From: Lentisphaeria bacterium | Lineage (GTDB): Bacteria > Verrucomicrobiota > Lentisphaeria > Oligosphaerales > Oligosphaeraceae | Length of the DNA: 44,220 nt | Reading direction: 5' to 3' | Assembly (NCBI GenBank): GCA_016287975.1 | Contig: JAEEXV010000232.1 | Span: forward strand, 1 to 44,220 | Position numbers and translations under genes: made by a program | In this document: positions 1-12,871 of the stretch, one piece after another | How positions within the stretch are numbered: position 1 is the first letter of the stretch | How the letters are laid out: every line of letters begins with the position of its first letter | The notes under the pieces: model-generated | Told to the model about the DNA's origin: nothing | The model's input: the letters and a program-made list of their open reading frames with translations, nothing else | Database searches by the model: none

Positions 1-1
1 A

Positions 2-430
2 GACCCCAAGAAGGACATCGACTTCTACATCAACACCCCGGGCGGCGTCGTCTCCGCGGGCCTCGCCATCTACGACACCATGCAGATGCTCAAGTGCGAC
101 GTGCGCACCTACTGCATCGGCCAGGCCGCCAGCATGGGCTCCGTCCTCCTCGCCGCAGGCGCCCCTGGCAAGCGCTTCGCCCTGCCCCATTCCCGCGTCA
201 TGATTCACCAACCCTCCGGCGGCTGCGAAGGCACCGCCGCCGACATCGACATCCAGGCCCGCGAAATCATGAAGACCAAGGCCGTCCTCTACGACATCCT
301 CGCCAAGCACACTGGGAAGACCGCCGAGCAAATCGCCAAGGACAGCGAGCGCGACTTCTTCATGTCCGCCGAAGAGGCCAAGGCCTACAACGTCGTGGAC
401 ACCGTCATCACGCCTGGCAAAAACGCCTAA
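2..430 (+). CDS. clpP: ATP-dependent Clp protease proteolytic subunit (5' truncated)
   Basis: C-terminal 142 residues of ClpP, the serine peptidase that forms the double-heptamer chamber working with ClpX. The start lies left of the window; the reading frame is open from base 2. The catalytic serine is in QAASMGS (about residue 44 of the visible part), the histidine in MIHQPSGG (about 69) and the aspartate in the SERDFFMS segment (about 117), so the triad is complete. The TPGG oxyanion loop is present near the left edge. clpX starts 12 bases after the stop, the usual clpP-clpX pair, so the two are probably co-transcribed. Identification is near certain; only the N-terminal part, including the axial loops, cannot be judged. 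Confidence 0.97.
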   Translation, partial: DPKKDIDFYINTPGGVVSAGLAIYDTMQMLKCDVRTYCIGQAASMGSVLLAAGAPGKRFALPHSRVMIHQPSGGCEGTAADIDIQAREIMKTKAVLYDILAKHTGKTAEQIAKDSERDFFMSAEEAKAYNVVDTVITPGKNA

Positions 431-442
431 CCCACCAGAAAC

Positions 443-1846
443 ATGGCGACGACCCGCAAAAGCAAAGATTCCTCAGGAGACCTGCTGCACTGCAAGCTCT
501 GCGACCGCACTGTCAGCGCGGAGGACGCCTGCCTGACCACGCAGGACGGCTTCTCGTGCATCTGCCGCTCCTGCATGCGCAATTGCCTTGCCGCCGTCGC
601 CTCCTCTGGCGACCCCGAATTCACCTCCCTCTTCATCCAGATCGGGAAGATGATGCGCGACGCCGACGCGGGGGCGTTCGACGACGAGGACGCGCCTGCC
701 GCCAAGCGCTCCGCCAAGTCCCAGCGCCCCCCCCTTGTCGCCGAAGACCTCGGCACCCCCCGCGAAATCTACGACTATCTCTGCCAATACTGCTACGGGC
801 AGGACAAGGTCAAGAAAATCCTCTCCGTCGCCGTCCACAACCACTACAAGCGCGTCCTCCACGAACTCGCAGGCGGGAAGTCCGCCGCGGGCGTCGAACT
901 GAGCAAGAGCAACGTCCTTCTGGTCGGCCCCACTGGCTCAGGCAAGACCCTCCTCGCCCGCGCCCTCGCCAAGCGCCTCAAGGTCCCCTTCGCCATCTCC
1001 GACGCCACCACCCTCACCGAGGCAGGATATGTCGGAGAGGACGTCGAGAACATCCTGCTGCGCCTCATCCAGGCCGCCGACGGCGACCTCGCCCGCGCCG
1101 CCGTCGGTATCGTCTACATCGACGAGTTCGACAAACTCGCCCGCAAGACCGCCAACGTCTCCATCACCCGCGACGTCTCAGGCGAGGGCGTCCAGCAGGC
1201 CCTCCTCAAGATCCTCGAAGGCACCGTCGCCAACATCCCCCCGCAGGGCGGGCGCAAGCACCCCGAGCAGAAATACATCCAGCTCGACACGCGCAACATC
1301 CTCTTCATCTGCGGCGGCGCCTTCGTCGGCCTCGACAAGATCGTCGAGCGCCGCGGCGGCATGCGCATCCTGGGCTTCGGAAACGAAGCCGCGCCCGCGA
1401 CGGACGACGGCGCCCCCGACGCCCTCGCCCTCCACGAACACCCCCTCGACTACGCCGAGCCCGAAGACCTCATCAGTTTCGGCCTCATCCCCGAACTCGT
1501 CGGGCGTCTCCCCATCATCGCCCCGCTCCGCGAACTCACCCGCGACGACCTCGTGCACATCCTCACCGAACCCAAGGACGCCATCGTCCGCCAGTACCAG
1601 GAGCTCTTCCGAATGGAGGACATCCGCCTGGAGTTCACGCCCGAGGCCATCCGCGACATCGCCGACCAGGCCGTCAAGAAACACACTGGCGCGCGGGGCC
1701 TGCGCGCCATCATCGAAAACCTCATGCTCGACGTGATGTTCGACCTGCCCGCCATCCCCAAAGGCACGCAGGCGCGCTGCGTCATCGACGCCGACGCCGT
1801 CGCACGCAAACGCCAGGTCACCGTGGAGCTCCAGCCCCAGGGGTGA
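443..1846 (+). CDS. clpX: ATP-dependent Clp protease ATP-binding subunit ClpX
   Basis: AAA+ unfoldase that feeds substrates to ClpP; 467 aa, a normal length for ClpX. An N-terminal C4 zinc-binding domain is seen (CKLC near residue 17, CRSC near 42). The Walker A GPTGSGKT is at about 162-169, the pore loop GYVGED at about 195, Walker B YIDEFDK at about 224 and the RKH loop in GGRKHPEQ. The ClpP-docking IGF loop reads LGF (ILGFGNEA) and is followed by a slightly longer Ala/Asp-rich stretch than in E. coli. Sensor-2 GARGLR is present near the C-terminus. The ATG at 443 follows clpP by 12 bases with no strong ribosome-binding site, consistent with coupled translation. Confidence 0.97.
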   Translation: MATTRKSKDSSGDLLHCKLCDRTVSAEDACLTTQDGFSCICRSCMRNCLAAVASSGDPEFTSLFIQIGKMMRDADAGAFDDEDAPAAKRSAKSQRPPLVAEDLGTPREIYDYLCQYCYGQDKVKKILSVAVHNHYKRVLHELAGGKSAAGVELSKSNVLLVGPTGSGKTLLARALAKRLKVPFAISDATTLTEAGYVGEDVENILLRLIQAADGDLARAAVGIVYIDEFDKLARKTANVSITRDVSGEGVQQALLKILEGTVANIPPQGGRKHPEQKYIQLDTRNILFICGGAFVGLDKIVERRGGMRILGFGNEAAPATDDGAPDALALHEHPLDYAEPEDLISFGLIPELVGRLPIIAPLRELTRDDLVHILTEPKDAIVRQYQELFRMEDIRLEFTPEAIRDIADQAVKKHTGARGLRAIIENLMLDVMFDLPAIPKGTQARCVIDADAVARKRQVTVELQPQG

Positions 1847-1900
1847 CCCGGCGGCGCGCAAGGCGCCGCGCCCCTTCCGCCATTGCGCCATTCCCTCCCC

Positions 1901-3070
1901 ATGCAGAATCCACCCGCGCATCCGACCTGCCGTCTCGCCGCACTGGTGACGCTGCTGCTGCTTTCGGCCATGACGCCGCCCGCCCATGCGGCGGCCTCCG
2001 CGGCCCCTCCCCCCAAAAAGGCCCCCGCCCCAGCCAAGCCAAACCAGCACGTGCTGCACTATGTCACCATCAACAAGCGCCGCTACCTCTATCTGCGTGA
2101 AATCGCGGCGTTCTATGGGTTCCACTATCAATATCACCGAATGGACAAGAATGTCACGCTGACCAGCCCCCAGAAGGAAAAAATCGTCTTCACCTTCCAG
2201 AGCCAGCTCTTCACCATCAAGGGAATCACCGCGTCCCTCTCCTATCCCGTCCAGCGCTACCGCGACGACCTGATGCTGGAGACCACCGACTTCCAGGAGT
2301 TCCTCGACCCCATCGTCCGCACCGCCATCATCCCGCGCCGAACCATCCGCAGCGTGATGATCGACCCCGGCCATGGCGGCACCGACCAGGGCGCGACCGC
2401 CGCCAAGGGCAAAGTCGAGGAAAAGGCGCTCAATCTGCAGATCGCCACGCGCATCGGCAACCTCCTCAGGCAGCGCGGCTACATCGTGCACTACACCCGC
2501 ACCAAGGACACCGCCGTCACCCTGCCCGCGCGCTCCGCCGCCGCCGCGAAACTCAAGCCCGACCTCTTCATCAGCGTGCACTGCAACTCCCACGCCGATC
2601 CCAAGATCAACGGCATCGAACTCTTCATCGCCAACCCCGCCGGAGTCCCCTCCTACGGCACCACCACCATCGGCAAGGACTGCCCATCCGTCAAGTTCAA
2701 CACCACCAACGCGCTCTGGGCCTTCCTCATGCAGAGTTCCCTCATCAACGCCACCAAGGCCACCGACAGAGGCGTCAAGCGCAAGCAGTTCGCCGTCGTC
2801 CGAGAGACCCCGACTCCCGCCATGCTCATCGAGTTCGGGTTCCTCAGCAACGCCGCCGAACGCAAAAAACTGCAGGACGCCAAATACCAGGCCAAACTCG
2901 CCGCCGCCGTCGCGGATGGCGTCGACTCCATCGCAAAACTGCTCCAGCCGCCCTCCAAGGCGCCCCCCGCCAGGGGGACCCCTGCGGCGCGGGCGCCCGC
3001 ACGGCGCCCGCCTGGCAACATCCCGCTTCCCCCGAAGCCGCCAGCCAGCCCCGCTTCCAGAAAACCGTAA
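1901..3070 (+). CDS. Secreted N-acetylmuramoyl-L-alanine amidase (Amidase_3)
   Basis: Zinc amidase that cuts the bond between MurNAc and the peptide stem, acting outside the inner membrane. The ATG at 1901 gives a clean signal peptide (CRLAALVTLLLLSAM, with PAHA before the likely cut); an in-frame TTG at 1883 is a less likely start. A 389-aa protein with a domain of about 130 residues resembling the stalk of copper-amine-oxidase-like proteins (YLYLREIAAFYGF), then Amidase_3. Zinc ligands and catalytic residues are visible: His in DPGHGG (about 156), Glu in KVEEKAL (about 172), His in SVHCNS (about 226) and Glu in LIEFGFLSN (about 310). The C-terminus is a Pro/Ala/Arg-rich tail of about 45 residues, possibly wall-associated. 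It sits 54 bases after clpX. Confidence 0.93.
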   Translation: MQNPPAHPTCRLAALVTLLLLSAMTPPAHAAASAAPPPKKAPAPAKPNQHVLHYVTINKRRYLYLREIAAFYGFHYQYHRMDKNVTLTSPQKEKIVFTFQSQLFTIKGITASLSYPVQRYRDDLMLETTDFQEFLDPIVRTAIIPRRTIRSVMIDPGHGGTDQGATAAKGKVEEKALNLQIATRIGNLLRQRGYIVHYTRTKDTAVTLPARSAAAAKLKPDLFISVHCNSHADPKINGIELFIANPAGVPSYGTTTIGKDCPSVKFNTTNALWAFLMQSSLINATKATDRGVKRKQFAVVRETPTPAMLIEFGFLSNAAERKKLQDAKYQAKLAAAVADGVDSIAKLLQPPSKAPPARGTPAARAPARRPPGNIPLPPKPPASPASRKP

Positions 3071-3137
3071 CCCCCGTCGGCCCCGAAAAACGACCATCCA
3101 GGCGCCGACCCACTTCCATCACAAGGAGTTTCACCTC

Positions 3138-3707
3138 ATGAACGACACGGAAATCCTGAAATACATGATCGACACCGGCGCCCTGCTCAACGGGCACTTC
3201 CTGCTCCGCAGCGGCCTCCACAGCGACCAGTATTTCCAGGCCGCCCTGCTCCTGCAGCACACCCAGATCGCCGCACGCCTCTGCGCCGAACTCGCCGCAC
3301 CATGGGCCGACCAGCAGGTCGAAACCGTCCTCTCCCCCGCCATCGGCGGCATCGTCGTCGGCCAGGAGGTCGGACGCGCCCTCGGCGTGCGCGCCATCTT
3401 CGCCGAAAAGGACGACAACTCCAACCTCATCCTCCGCCGAGGCTTCACCCTGAAGCAAGGCGAGCGCGTCCTCATCGCCGAGGATGTCGTCACCAAGGGC
3501 GGCCGCGTCCAGCAGTGCATCGACCTCGTCCGCGCCTGCGGCGCCGTCCCCGTCGGCGTCTGCGTCATCGTCGACCGCTCCAAGGGCGCCGTCGACTTCG
3601 GCATCCCCTTCCGCAGCCTCGCCCGCCTCTCCCTCAAGACCTTCCAGCCCGAGGAATGCCCCCTCTGCCAGAAGGGCCTCCCCATCGACCACCCAGGCTC
3701 CAAATAG
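3138..3707 (+). CDS. pyrE: Orotate phosphoribosyltransferase
   Basis: Transfers the phosphoribosyl group from PRPP to orotate to make OMP in pyrimidine synthesis (cytoplasm). 189 aa, a normal length. The PRPP-binding signature VLIAEDVVTKGG lies around residue 113-124, and the N-terminal GHFLLRSGLHSDQY matches the family. The ATG at 3138 is chosen because AAGGAG sits at about 3123-3128, nine bases upstream; this is one of the few strong ribosome-binding sites in the block. The frame stays open far upstream as a shadow of the amidase gene, but that part is not coding. The C-terminus has a short CPLC pair (EECPLCQKG), seen in some longer PyrE proteins. Confidence 0.95.
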   Translation: MNDTEILKYMIDTGALLNGHFLLRSGLHSDQYFQAALLLQHTQIAARLCAELAAPWADQQVETVLSPAIGGIVVGQEVGRALGVRAIFAEKDDNSNLILRRGFTLKQGERVLIAEDVVTKGGRVQQCIDLVRACGAVPVGVCVIVDRSKGAVDFGIPFRSLARLSLKTFQPEECPLCQKGLPIDHPGSK

Positions 3708-3767
3708 CCCGCGCCCCCTGGCCCCCGACCGTCCCCGTCCCCGCAACCCAATTGCCCACCTATTCCG

Positions 3768-6770
<3,003 letters not shown>

Positions 6771-6796
6771 GGCGGCCGCGGCGCCTCCCCATCGAC

Positions 6797-8686
6797 ATGC
6801 TCAACGGATTCCATCGCATTGCCGTCGGCGTCCCCGCCGTCCAGGTCGCCAATCCCGAAGCCAACGCGGAGGCCATCCTCGCCCTCTACCGCCAGGCCTG
6901 CGACGGCGGCGCCGCCGTGCTGCTGACACCCGAGCTCTCCCTCACTGGCTACACCTGCGGCGACCTCTTCGAACAGCGCGTGCTCCTCGACCACGCACGC
7001 CGCCAGCTGCTGCGCCTGCGGGACGCCACCAAAGGCAACGCGGCCATCCTCATCATCGGCCTGCCGCTGCGCGTCGGCAGCCGCCTCTTCAACGTCGCCG
7101 CCGTGCTCCAGGACGGGCGCATCCACGGCCTCGCAGGCAAGACCTATCTGCCCAACTACCGCGAGTTCTACGAGCAGCGCCAGTTCCGCTCCATCCGCGA
7201 ACACGACGGCGCGCCCGTCGAACTCGGCGGCGAGTCCGTCCCCCTGGGCGGCGGCCTCCTCTTCGACGCAGGCGGCGCCTTCCAGTTCGGCGTCGAACTC
7301 TGCGAGGACATGTGGGCGGTCATCCCGCCCTCCGCCTCCCTCGCCCTCGCAGGCGCCAAACTCATCTTCAACCTCTCCGCGGGACCCGAACTCGCCGCCA
7401 AGGCCGAATACCGCCGCTCGCTCGTCACTGGCCTCGCCGCCCGCTACGCATGCATCTACGCCCTCGCAGGCGCGGGCGTCCACGAATCCACCACCGACCT
7501 GGTCTTCTCGGGACATGCCCTCGTCGCCGAAAACGGCCGACTCCTCGCCGAAAACCGCCGCTTCGAGCAGGAGGGCGCCCTCCTCTACGCCGAGGTCAAC
7601 CCCGCCTGGATGGAGCAGCAGCGGCGCGCCTGGACCAGTTTCAACGAAGTCCCCCGCCCCGACGGCGTCCGCACCATCCCCCTCCAGCCCGCACCGGACT
7701 GCGCCGAACTGCGCCACCGCGTCTTCCCGCAATTCCCCTTCGTCCCCTCTGACGCGGCCAGCCGCCACGAGCGCTGCCGCGAAATCCTCGCCATCCAGGC
7801 GACGGGCCTCGCCAAACGCATCCGCCACACCCGCGCCAAGCGCCTGGTCGTCGGACTCTCGGGCGGCCTCGACTCCACCCTCGCCCTTCTCGTCGCCGCC
7901 AACGCCTGCGACCTGCTGCGCCTCCCGCACGACTTCATCTGCGCCGTCACCATGCCAGGCATGGGCACCTCGGGGCGCACCCGCGGCAACGCCTGCGCCC
8001 TCGCCGAGACCATCGGCGCCGAACTGCGCGAGATCCCCATCGGCCCCGCCGTCGAGCGGCATTTCCGCGACATCGGGCACGACCCCAAGGTCCTCAACGT
8101 CGTCTACGAGAACGCCCAGGCCCGCGAACGCACCCAGATCCTCATGGACCTCGCCAACGAACTCGGCGGCCTCGTCGTCGGCACTGGCGACCTCTCCGAA
8201 ATCGCCCTCGGGTGGTCCACCTTCAACGGCGACCACATGTCCATGTACTGCGTCAACGCGGGAGTCCCAAAGTCCCTCGTCCGCTGGCTCGTCGAGGACT
8301 GCGCCGCCGAGGCGGGCGGACGCCTCGCCGACATCCTCCGAGACGTCAACGACACCCCCGTCTCCCCCGAACTCCTCCCTGGCGGCCAGCAGCACACCGA
8401 GGGCATCCTCGGCAGCTACACCCTCCACGACTTCTTCCTCTACTTCTTCCTCCGCTACGCCGAGACCCCGCCGAACCTCCAGGCCCTCGCCGAACACACC
8501 TTCCACGGCGTCTTCACCCCCGCCCAGATCGCCGACGCCCTCAAACTCTTCCTCCGCCGATTCTTCGCCCAGCAGTTCAAGCGAAACTGCATGCCCGACG
8601 GCCCCAAGGTCGGCACCATCGCCCTCTCCCCCAGAGGCGACTGGCGAATGCCCAGCGACGCCGACGGCACCCCCTGGCAACTCTGA
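6797..8686 (+). CDS. nadE: Glutamine-dependent NAD+ synthetase
   Basis: Last step of NAD synthesis: amidates nicotinic acid adenine dinucleotide with ammonia taken from glutamine. 629 aa with two domains. The N-terminal nitrilase-fold glutaminase has Glu in PELSLTGY (about 46), Lys in GKTYLPNYREF (about 115) and Cys in VELCEDMW (about 169), so the Glu-Lys-Cys triad is complete. The C-terminal synthetase has the PP-loop SGGLDST at about 354-360 and the GTGDLSE stretch. The ATG at 6797 is 26 bases after secA; an upstream in-frame extension overlaps the secA end and is rejected. folE follows after 12 bases. Confidence 0.96.
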   Translation: MLNGFHRIAVGVPAVQVANPEANAEAILALYRQACDGGAAVLLTPELSLTGYTCGDLFEQRVLLDHARRQLLRLRDATKGNAAILIIGLPLRVGSRLFNVAAVLQDGRIHGLAGKTYLPNYREFYEQRQFRSIREHDGAPVELGGESVPLGGGLLFDAGGAFQFGVELCEDMWAVIPPSASLALAGAKLIFNLSAGPELAAKAEYRRSLVTGLAARYACIYALAGAGVHESTTDLVFSGHALVAENGRLLAENRRFEQEGALLYAEVNPAWMEQQRRAWTSFNEVPRPDGVRTIPLQPAPDCAELRHRVFPQFPFVPSDAASRHERCREILAIQATGLAKRIRHTRAKRLVVGLSGGLDSTLALLVAANACDLLRLPHDFICAVTMPGMGTSGRTRGNACALAETIGAELREIPIGPAVERHFRDIGHDPKVLNVVYENAQARERTQILMDLANELGGLVVGTGDLSEIALGWSTFNGDHMSMYCVNAGVPKSLVRWLVEDCAAEAGGRLADILRDVNDTPVSPELLPGGQQHTEGILGSYTLHDFFLYFFLRYAETPPNLQALAEHTFHGVFTPAQIADALKLFLRRFFAQQFKRNCMPDGPKVGTIALSPRGDWRMPSDADGTPWQL

Positions 8687-8698
8687 TTTTCTCCACCC

Positions 8699-9262
8699 AT
8701 GCCCACCGTCTCCGACCACATCCGCGAAATCCTCCGCCTCTCTGGCGAAGACCCCGACCGCGAAGGCCTCCTCAAGACCCCCGATCGCGTCGAAAAGTCC
8801 CTCGCGTTCCTCCTCCAGGGATACCAGCAGAACCCCGACGACATCGTCGGCGACGCCATCTTCTCCGAGGAATGCAACCACATGGTCATCGTCCGCGACA
8901 TCGAGGTCTACTCCATGTGCGAACACCATCTGCTCCCCTTCTACGGACGCTGCCACATCGGCTACATCCCCCGTGGCAAGGTCTACGGCGTCTCCAAGCT
9001 CGCACGCCTCGTCGACTGCTTCGCCCGCCGCCTCCAGCTCCAGGAGCGGCTCACCCAGCAGATCGCCAGCTATATCAAGGAAAAGATCGACGCCGAGGGC
9101 GTCGGCGTCGTCATGGAATGCCACCACCTCTGCATGATGATGCGCGGCGTCCAGAAGCAGAACTCCGCCATGCTCACCTCCGCCGTCCTCGGCTCCTTCC
9201 GACGCTCCGTCGCCACCCGCAACGAATTCCTCGCCCTCATCAACCACCCGCAGAACGCATGA
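8699..9262 (+). CDS. folE: GTP cyclohydrolase I
   Basis: Converts GTP to 7,8-dihydroneopterin triphosphate, the entry to folate synthesis. 187 aa, the usual bacterial length. Zinc ligands are visible: Cys and His in MCEHHLLPF (about 73-76) and the second Cys in [11 protein letters not shown] (about 145). The substrate-binding [16 protein letters not shown] and the RLQLQERLT segment are standard. The ATG at 8699 is 12 bases after nadE, so the two are probably in one operon. The stop overlaps a possible upstream start (ATGA at 9259) of the next gene. Confidence 0.97.
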   Translation: MPTVSDHIREILRLSGEDPDREGLLKTPDRVEKSLAFLLQGYQQNPDDIVGDAIFSEECNHMVIVRDIEVYSMCEHHLLPFYGRCHIGYIPRGKVYGVSKLARLVDCFARRLQLQERLTQQIASYIKEKIDAEGVGVVMECHHLCMMMRGVQKQNSAMLTSAVLGSFRRSVATRNEFLALINHPQNA

Positions 9263-9273
9263 GGCGGCAAAGC

Positions 9274-11277
9274 ATGCCCACGCATCGGCTCTGTGCATTC
9301 GTATTGGCATGGGCGTTCGCCACGGCCCCCGGATTCCTGTTGTGTGCCGGCGGCGAAAAGCCGCCGGAAGCCGCGCTGGCGCAGGACGGGAAGGCGTTAT
9401 TGGCGAAGCGGCTTGCACGCAATCCCGCCTGGCGACGGGCGCAGCAGACGCCCGTGTACAATCCGCTGGCGCCATCGGGATTCGTGCTGGACGAGGCGGA
9501 GAAGGCGCGGCAGCGCGCGGCAGGCGCCAAGTTGCAGGCGGAAGTCGCCGCCGCAATCGCGTCGGGGCAACGGGAGTTCCGAATGAAGCCAGGGCAGTAC
9601 CGCTTCGCCGACAACCGCGGCTGGCATTTCGACGGGGTGCACGACTTCGTCCTGGACGGCCAGGGCAGCACCCTGTGGTTTGAACGTCCCGCGTCCCGCC
9701 TCGCCGACAATCCAGGGGCGTTTCTCTTCACGAACTGCAGCGGCGTGACCGTGAAGAACCTCGCCATCGACTTCGACGGCCCCGTCTACATCCAGGGCAC
9801 CATCCGCGCCATCGCCCCTGACCGCGCCAGCCTGGAGGTGGAGATTGACCCAGACTGGCCGAAGTCGGGCATGGGGCCAGGGCAGTTCACCCTCTACACG
9901 CCGTCGGGCGAATACATCCCGCAGCACACGCTCATGCACAACGGGGCAGTCCTGCACGACGGCAACCGCCTGACCGTGAAACTGGACCGAGCCCAACTGG
10001 CCCCCTACTTCACGAAGAACGCCTGGACTCTGGACGCCCGCATGTATGGCAGGGTGGCGCCAGGCACGCTGATCGCGCTGAACTTCCGCCGAGGACACTC
10101 CATCAGCGTGACCAACTGCGAACGAATGGTCTTCGAGCGCGTCGACGTCTGGCAGTCGCCAGGCATGGGCATCCTGGAGAACGGCGGCGCGGGCCACAAC
10201 CGCTACTCCAATCTGCGCCTCATCCGCAAGCCTGGCACCCGCCGCGTCCACTACGGCACCGCCGACCACTTCCATGCCAACTGCGTCGAGCATGGCGCCC
10301 TCGTCGAAAACTGCGAGTTCGCCCACTCCTCGGACGACAACCTCAATCTACACGGCAACTGGCGCTACTGCTGGAGGCAGCTCGCGCCCAGCCGAATCAT
10401 CCTCGGCGCGCCAAAGCCGCCGCTCCCCGGACAGCGCCTGACGCTACACCGCATCGGCCTCCTCCAGCGCGTCGCCGAGGCCACCATCGCCGCCGCCCAG
10501 CCGCTGCAGGACGCGGCGATGATGAGGGAAATCGCCGCGACGCGCCCCCAGGCGAACGGCTACATCACCTGGCGCGGCAACGGACAGCTCTTCGTCGTGG
10601 ACCTAAACGCCCCCGTTACGCTACCCCCCGAGCAACTGCTGGCGGACGCGCATGTCGACACCTGCGCAGGCTTCGTGGTCCGCGGCTGCTACTTCCATGA
10701 CTCCCGCTCGCGCGGAGCCCTGCTGGTCGGCCCTGGCCGCCTGGAGAACAACGTCTGGGAGAATGTCTACGACGGAATATACGTCTTCGAGGAATCATGG
10801 GGCTATGCGGAAGGCCCCATCCCGCATGGCGTGGAGATCATCGGCAACACGCTCGTCCGCTGCGGCGGCATCGAGACGGGGCTGGTGCCGCGCGACACCG
10901 CGCAGGGCGTCTGGAACGACACCCCCATCCGCGACGTGGAAATCCGCGGCAACCTGATTGTGGAGGGCGCATTCATCCACGTCATGTATACGGACGGCGC
11001 GGTGATCGCCGAAAACATCTTCTGGAATCCCCTGCCGTGTGCGCGCCGCACTGGCGACTTCCGTTCCACCATGAGCCAGTATGGACATCCCCGCTATCTG
11101 GGAATGGAGCGCCGCGCCGCCGTGTTCGTCGCCGCCAGCCGGAACGTCGAGGTCACTGGCAATCGCGTCTTCCTCGCCACCCCTGGAAACCTATCCGCCG
11201 TCCAGCTCGGCAAATTCGCCGACGCCCCCACAATCCGATGCCGCAACAACACCGTCACGCGCGTAAAGGCAAATTAG
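9274..11277 (+). CDS. Secreted right-handed beta-helix protein, possibly GH110-like
   Basis: 667-aa exported protein. The start at 9274 has GAGG-type bases about 7 upstream and gives a signal peptide (LCAFVLAWAFATAPGFLLCAG); an in-frame ATG at 9259 overlapping the folE stop is the alternative. The body has the repeating rungs of a parallel beta-helix (FVLDGQGSTLWF, GVTVKNLAIDFDGP, ALVENCEFAHSSDDNLNLHG, VEIIGNTLVRCGG). The pair NLAIDFDGPVYIQGTI and SSDDNLNLHGN resembles alpha-1,3-galactosidases of GH110, where such aspartates are catalytic; this is recognition from memory and needs a profile search. CCGG sites (about five) are more frequent than in the housekeeping genes. It probably ends the housekeeping operon or is a later addition. 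Confidence 0.7.
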   Translation: MPTHRLCAFVLAWAFATAPGFLLCAGGEKPPEAALAQDGKALLAKRLARNPAWRRAQQTPVYNPLAPSGFVLDEAEKARQRAAGAKLQAEVAAAIASGQREFRMKPGQYRFADNRGWHFDGVHDFVLDGQGSTLWFERPASRLADNPGAFLFTNCSGVTVKNLAIDFDGPVYIQGTIRAIAPDRASLEVEIDPDWPKSGMGPGQFTLYTPSGEYIPQHTLMHNGAVLHDGNRLTVKLDRAQLAPYFTKNAWTLDARMYGRVAPGTLIALNFRRGHSISVTNCERMVFERVDVWQSPGMGILENGGAGHNRYSNLRLIRKPGTRRVHYGTADHFHANCVEHGALVENCEFAHSSDDNLNLHGNWRYCWRQLAPSRIILGAPKPPLPGQRLTLHRIGLLQRVAEATIAAAQPLQDAAMMREIAATRPQANGYITWRGNGQLFVVDLNAPVTLPPEQLLADAHVDTCAGFVVRGCYFHDSRSRGALLVGPGRLENNVWENVYDGIYVFEESWGYAEGPIPHGVEIIGNTLVRCGGIETGLVPRDTAQGVWNDTPIRDVEIRGNLIVEGAFIHVMYTDGAVIAENIFWNPLPCARRTGDFRSTMSQYGHPRYLGMERRAAVFVAASRNVEVTGNRVFLATPGNLSAVQLGKFADAPTIRCRNNTVTRVKAN

Positions 11278-11513
11278 CCGCGCCGTTGCGGAATGCTGGG
11301 ACAATTGGGACTGCCAGGTGCCCAGGCGTTGCCAGATTTCACAAAGTCGCCTGGCTTCCCGAAATGGCTGTTTTACCGACCAACTTGGGGAACATTGCGC
11401 TTCCGAAAAATGAGGTTTTCCAGCCCGCCATGGTATAATGGACGAACAATTTGATGTATATTAAGCACAAATGACGACAGGCCATTTCTTGGGTTCAAGA
11501 AAAGTTGACCGCA
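11278..11513 (+). promoter_or_regulatory. AT-richer gap before the Fic island: 9-mer pair, shared motif, possible -10
   Basis: Non-coding gap with three visible elements. Two 9-base units, TGGGACAAT and TGGGACTGC, lie at 11297-11314 and match the longer arrays at 12692 and 13562. A segment at about 11366-11398 (GGCTGTTTTACC then CTTGGGGAACATTGC) recurs upstream of the kinase-like gene near 44.1 kb on the other strand. A TATAAT at 11434-11439 could be a -10 box for the HTH remnant/Fic gene, but no good -35 box is seen at 16-18 bases. Base composition drops noticeably against the flanks. Confidence 0.4.
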
Positions 11514-11612
11514 ATGAAGGTATCATATAAAAAACTTTGGCATTTTCTGATAGACAAGAATATGAACAAGACCGAACGCCAGAAGGTCGCATGGAACGGA
11601 ATGTTACCATGA
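11514..11612 (+). pseudogene. Decayed HTH_26 (Cro/C1-type) regulator remnant
   Basis: A 32-codon frame reads [17 protein letters not shown] followed by NKTERQKVA, then stops. This closely resembles the first half of small Cro/C1-type regulators of the HTH_26 kind (typical start VSYKKLWKLLIDKDMKK). In another frame, the following bases read MERNVTM, which resembles the later part of the same family (GRNENVTMDVL). An internal deletion with a frameshift therefore fits, leaving a regulator stump that overlaps the start of the Fic gene. Recognition is from memory of the family; the fragment is short. Confidence 0.5.
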
Positions 11613-12514
11613 CCCAGAAACTATCTTTTCGCTTCTACAATGATCGGGAAATCCGGGCGGCATGGGACGAAGCGGCCCGGCAGTGGCTGTTTTCTGTCGC
11701 GGATATTGTCGGCGCGGTCACAGACAGTGTCAATCCCCGCAAGTACTGGAGTGTCCTGAAGACACGCCTGAAACGGTCGCACCCCGAGTTGACTACAAAA
11801 TGTAGTCAACTGAAAATGGTCTCCTCCGATGGCAAGCGGTATTTGACGGACTGCCTGCCGCAGAAAGAGATGCTTTCCTTGCTGGAGGCGATTCCTGGCA
11901 GGAATGCGGTGGCGTTCATCAAGTGGTTCACCTACAGCGAGGACACCATCGACGGCAAGAGCCGGAACAAGGCATACTTGCTCTTTGAGAGCGGACTGCT
12001 GTCAAGCATGAAGCCTGGGACGGTTCAGTGCCTCCAGCAGATCCATGCCTATCTCTTTGGGGGGCTTTACGACTTTGCAGGGCAAATCCGCACGGTGAAC
12101 ATCTCCAAGGGAAACTTCGCCTTCGCGCCAGCCATGTTTCTGGACAACTCGCTGGCGCAGATAGAGAAGATGCAAGAAGCCACTTTCGAGGATATCATCC
12201 GCAAATACGTGGAGATGAACGTTGCTCATCCGTTCCGCGAGGGGAATGGCAGGAGCACACGCATCTGGCTGGACTTGATGCTCAAGAAGAACCTGAAGCA
12301 GTGCATCGACTGGAGCAGGGTCAACAAGAGGGAATATCTGGAGGCGATGACCGAAAGCCCGTCCGACAGCACGAAAATTCGCGAACTCCTGCGACAGGCG
12401 TTGACCGACAGGATTGATGACCGGGAAATGTTCATGAAAGGCATTGACTACTCCTACTACTACGAGAGCAATGATGCCGCCTTGGAGCCATCTGACGTGA
12501 AACAGAAGCAATGA
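11591..12514 (+). CDS. BRO-N / Fic-domain fusion protein
   Basis: 307-aa protein with two parts. Residues about 7-120 resemble the BRO-N domain of phage antirepressors ([26 protein letters not shown] and the later KRYLTDCLP). Residues about 130-290 form a Fic domain with the full catalytic motif [12 protein letters not shown], preceded by [19 protein letters not shown]. Fic enzymes usually transfer AMP from ATP to a target protein hydroxyl. No clear inhibitory-helix motif (S/T-xxx-E-[G/N]) was recognised in the expected N-terminal place. ATG 11591 has AGAAGG just upstream; 11609 is an alternative. Lower GC, near-normal CCGG frequency and a degraded regulator in front suggest transfer, possibly from a phage or toxin-antitoxin setting. 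Confidence 0.85.
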   Translation: MERNVTMTQKLSFRFYNDREIRAAWDEAARQWLFSVADIVGAVTDSVNPRKYWSVLKTRLKRSHPELTTKCSQLKMVSSDGKRYLTDCLPQKEMLSLLEAIPGRNAVAFIKWFTYSEDTIDGKSRNKAYLLFESGLLSSMKPGTVQCLQQIHAYLFGGLYDFAGQIRTVNISKGNFAFAPAMFLDNSLAQIEKMQEATFEDIIRKYVEMNVAHPFREGNGRSTRIWLDLMLKKNLKQCIDWSRVNKREYLEAMTESPSDSTKIRELLRQALTDRIDDREMFMKGIDYSYYYESNDAALEPSDVKQKQ

Positions 12515-12871
12515 TCGACATGACCACCTCGATTTACCATCATCAATGGCGGAGTCGTTCATTCGGGACTTGCAGGACATAGTTGCCAAAAGTCCGCCGA
12601 TGGCGTTATTTATCGGGAACGCTCTGTCCCCCATACGGGGCGGCAATCTCTGCATTTTTCATGCCCGAAGTTGTTGCCACGGCGGTCACGCTGGGACGGC
12701 TGGGACGGCGCGAGTATCAATAATCTCCTGCATTTCCTTGGAAGTTCGCTGATTCGCCATGATTTTCTATAATTGTCTTCTTTTGAGTGAGAATGCTGGA
12801 GTGGTGGAGTTATTTTCGCGATGGTGATTTCGCCCTTATCCGCCAACCCATACGCAAAGGAGATGATGCCC
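12515..12871 (+). promoter_or_regulatory. Gap between the Fic and four-helix-bundle genes
   Basis: 357 bases with no supported gene. A frame of 68 codons at 12546-12752 resembles nothing known and spans repeats, so it was not called. Two exact TGGGACGGC units lie at 12692-12709. A TATAAT at 12768-12773 is about 100 bases before the next start and could be its -10 box; the best -35 (TTCGCT at 12745) is poor. Confidence 0.35.

Noticed and set aside
1178..3097. 639-codon minus-strand open frame opposite clpX and the amidase
   Set aside because: Shadow of two certain genes; composition is typical of an antisense frame.
12546..12752. 68-codon plus-strand frame between the Fic and four-helix-bundle genes
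   Set aside because: No similarity recognised, no ribosome-binding site, and it runs across the 9-mer repeat.
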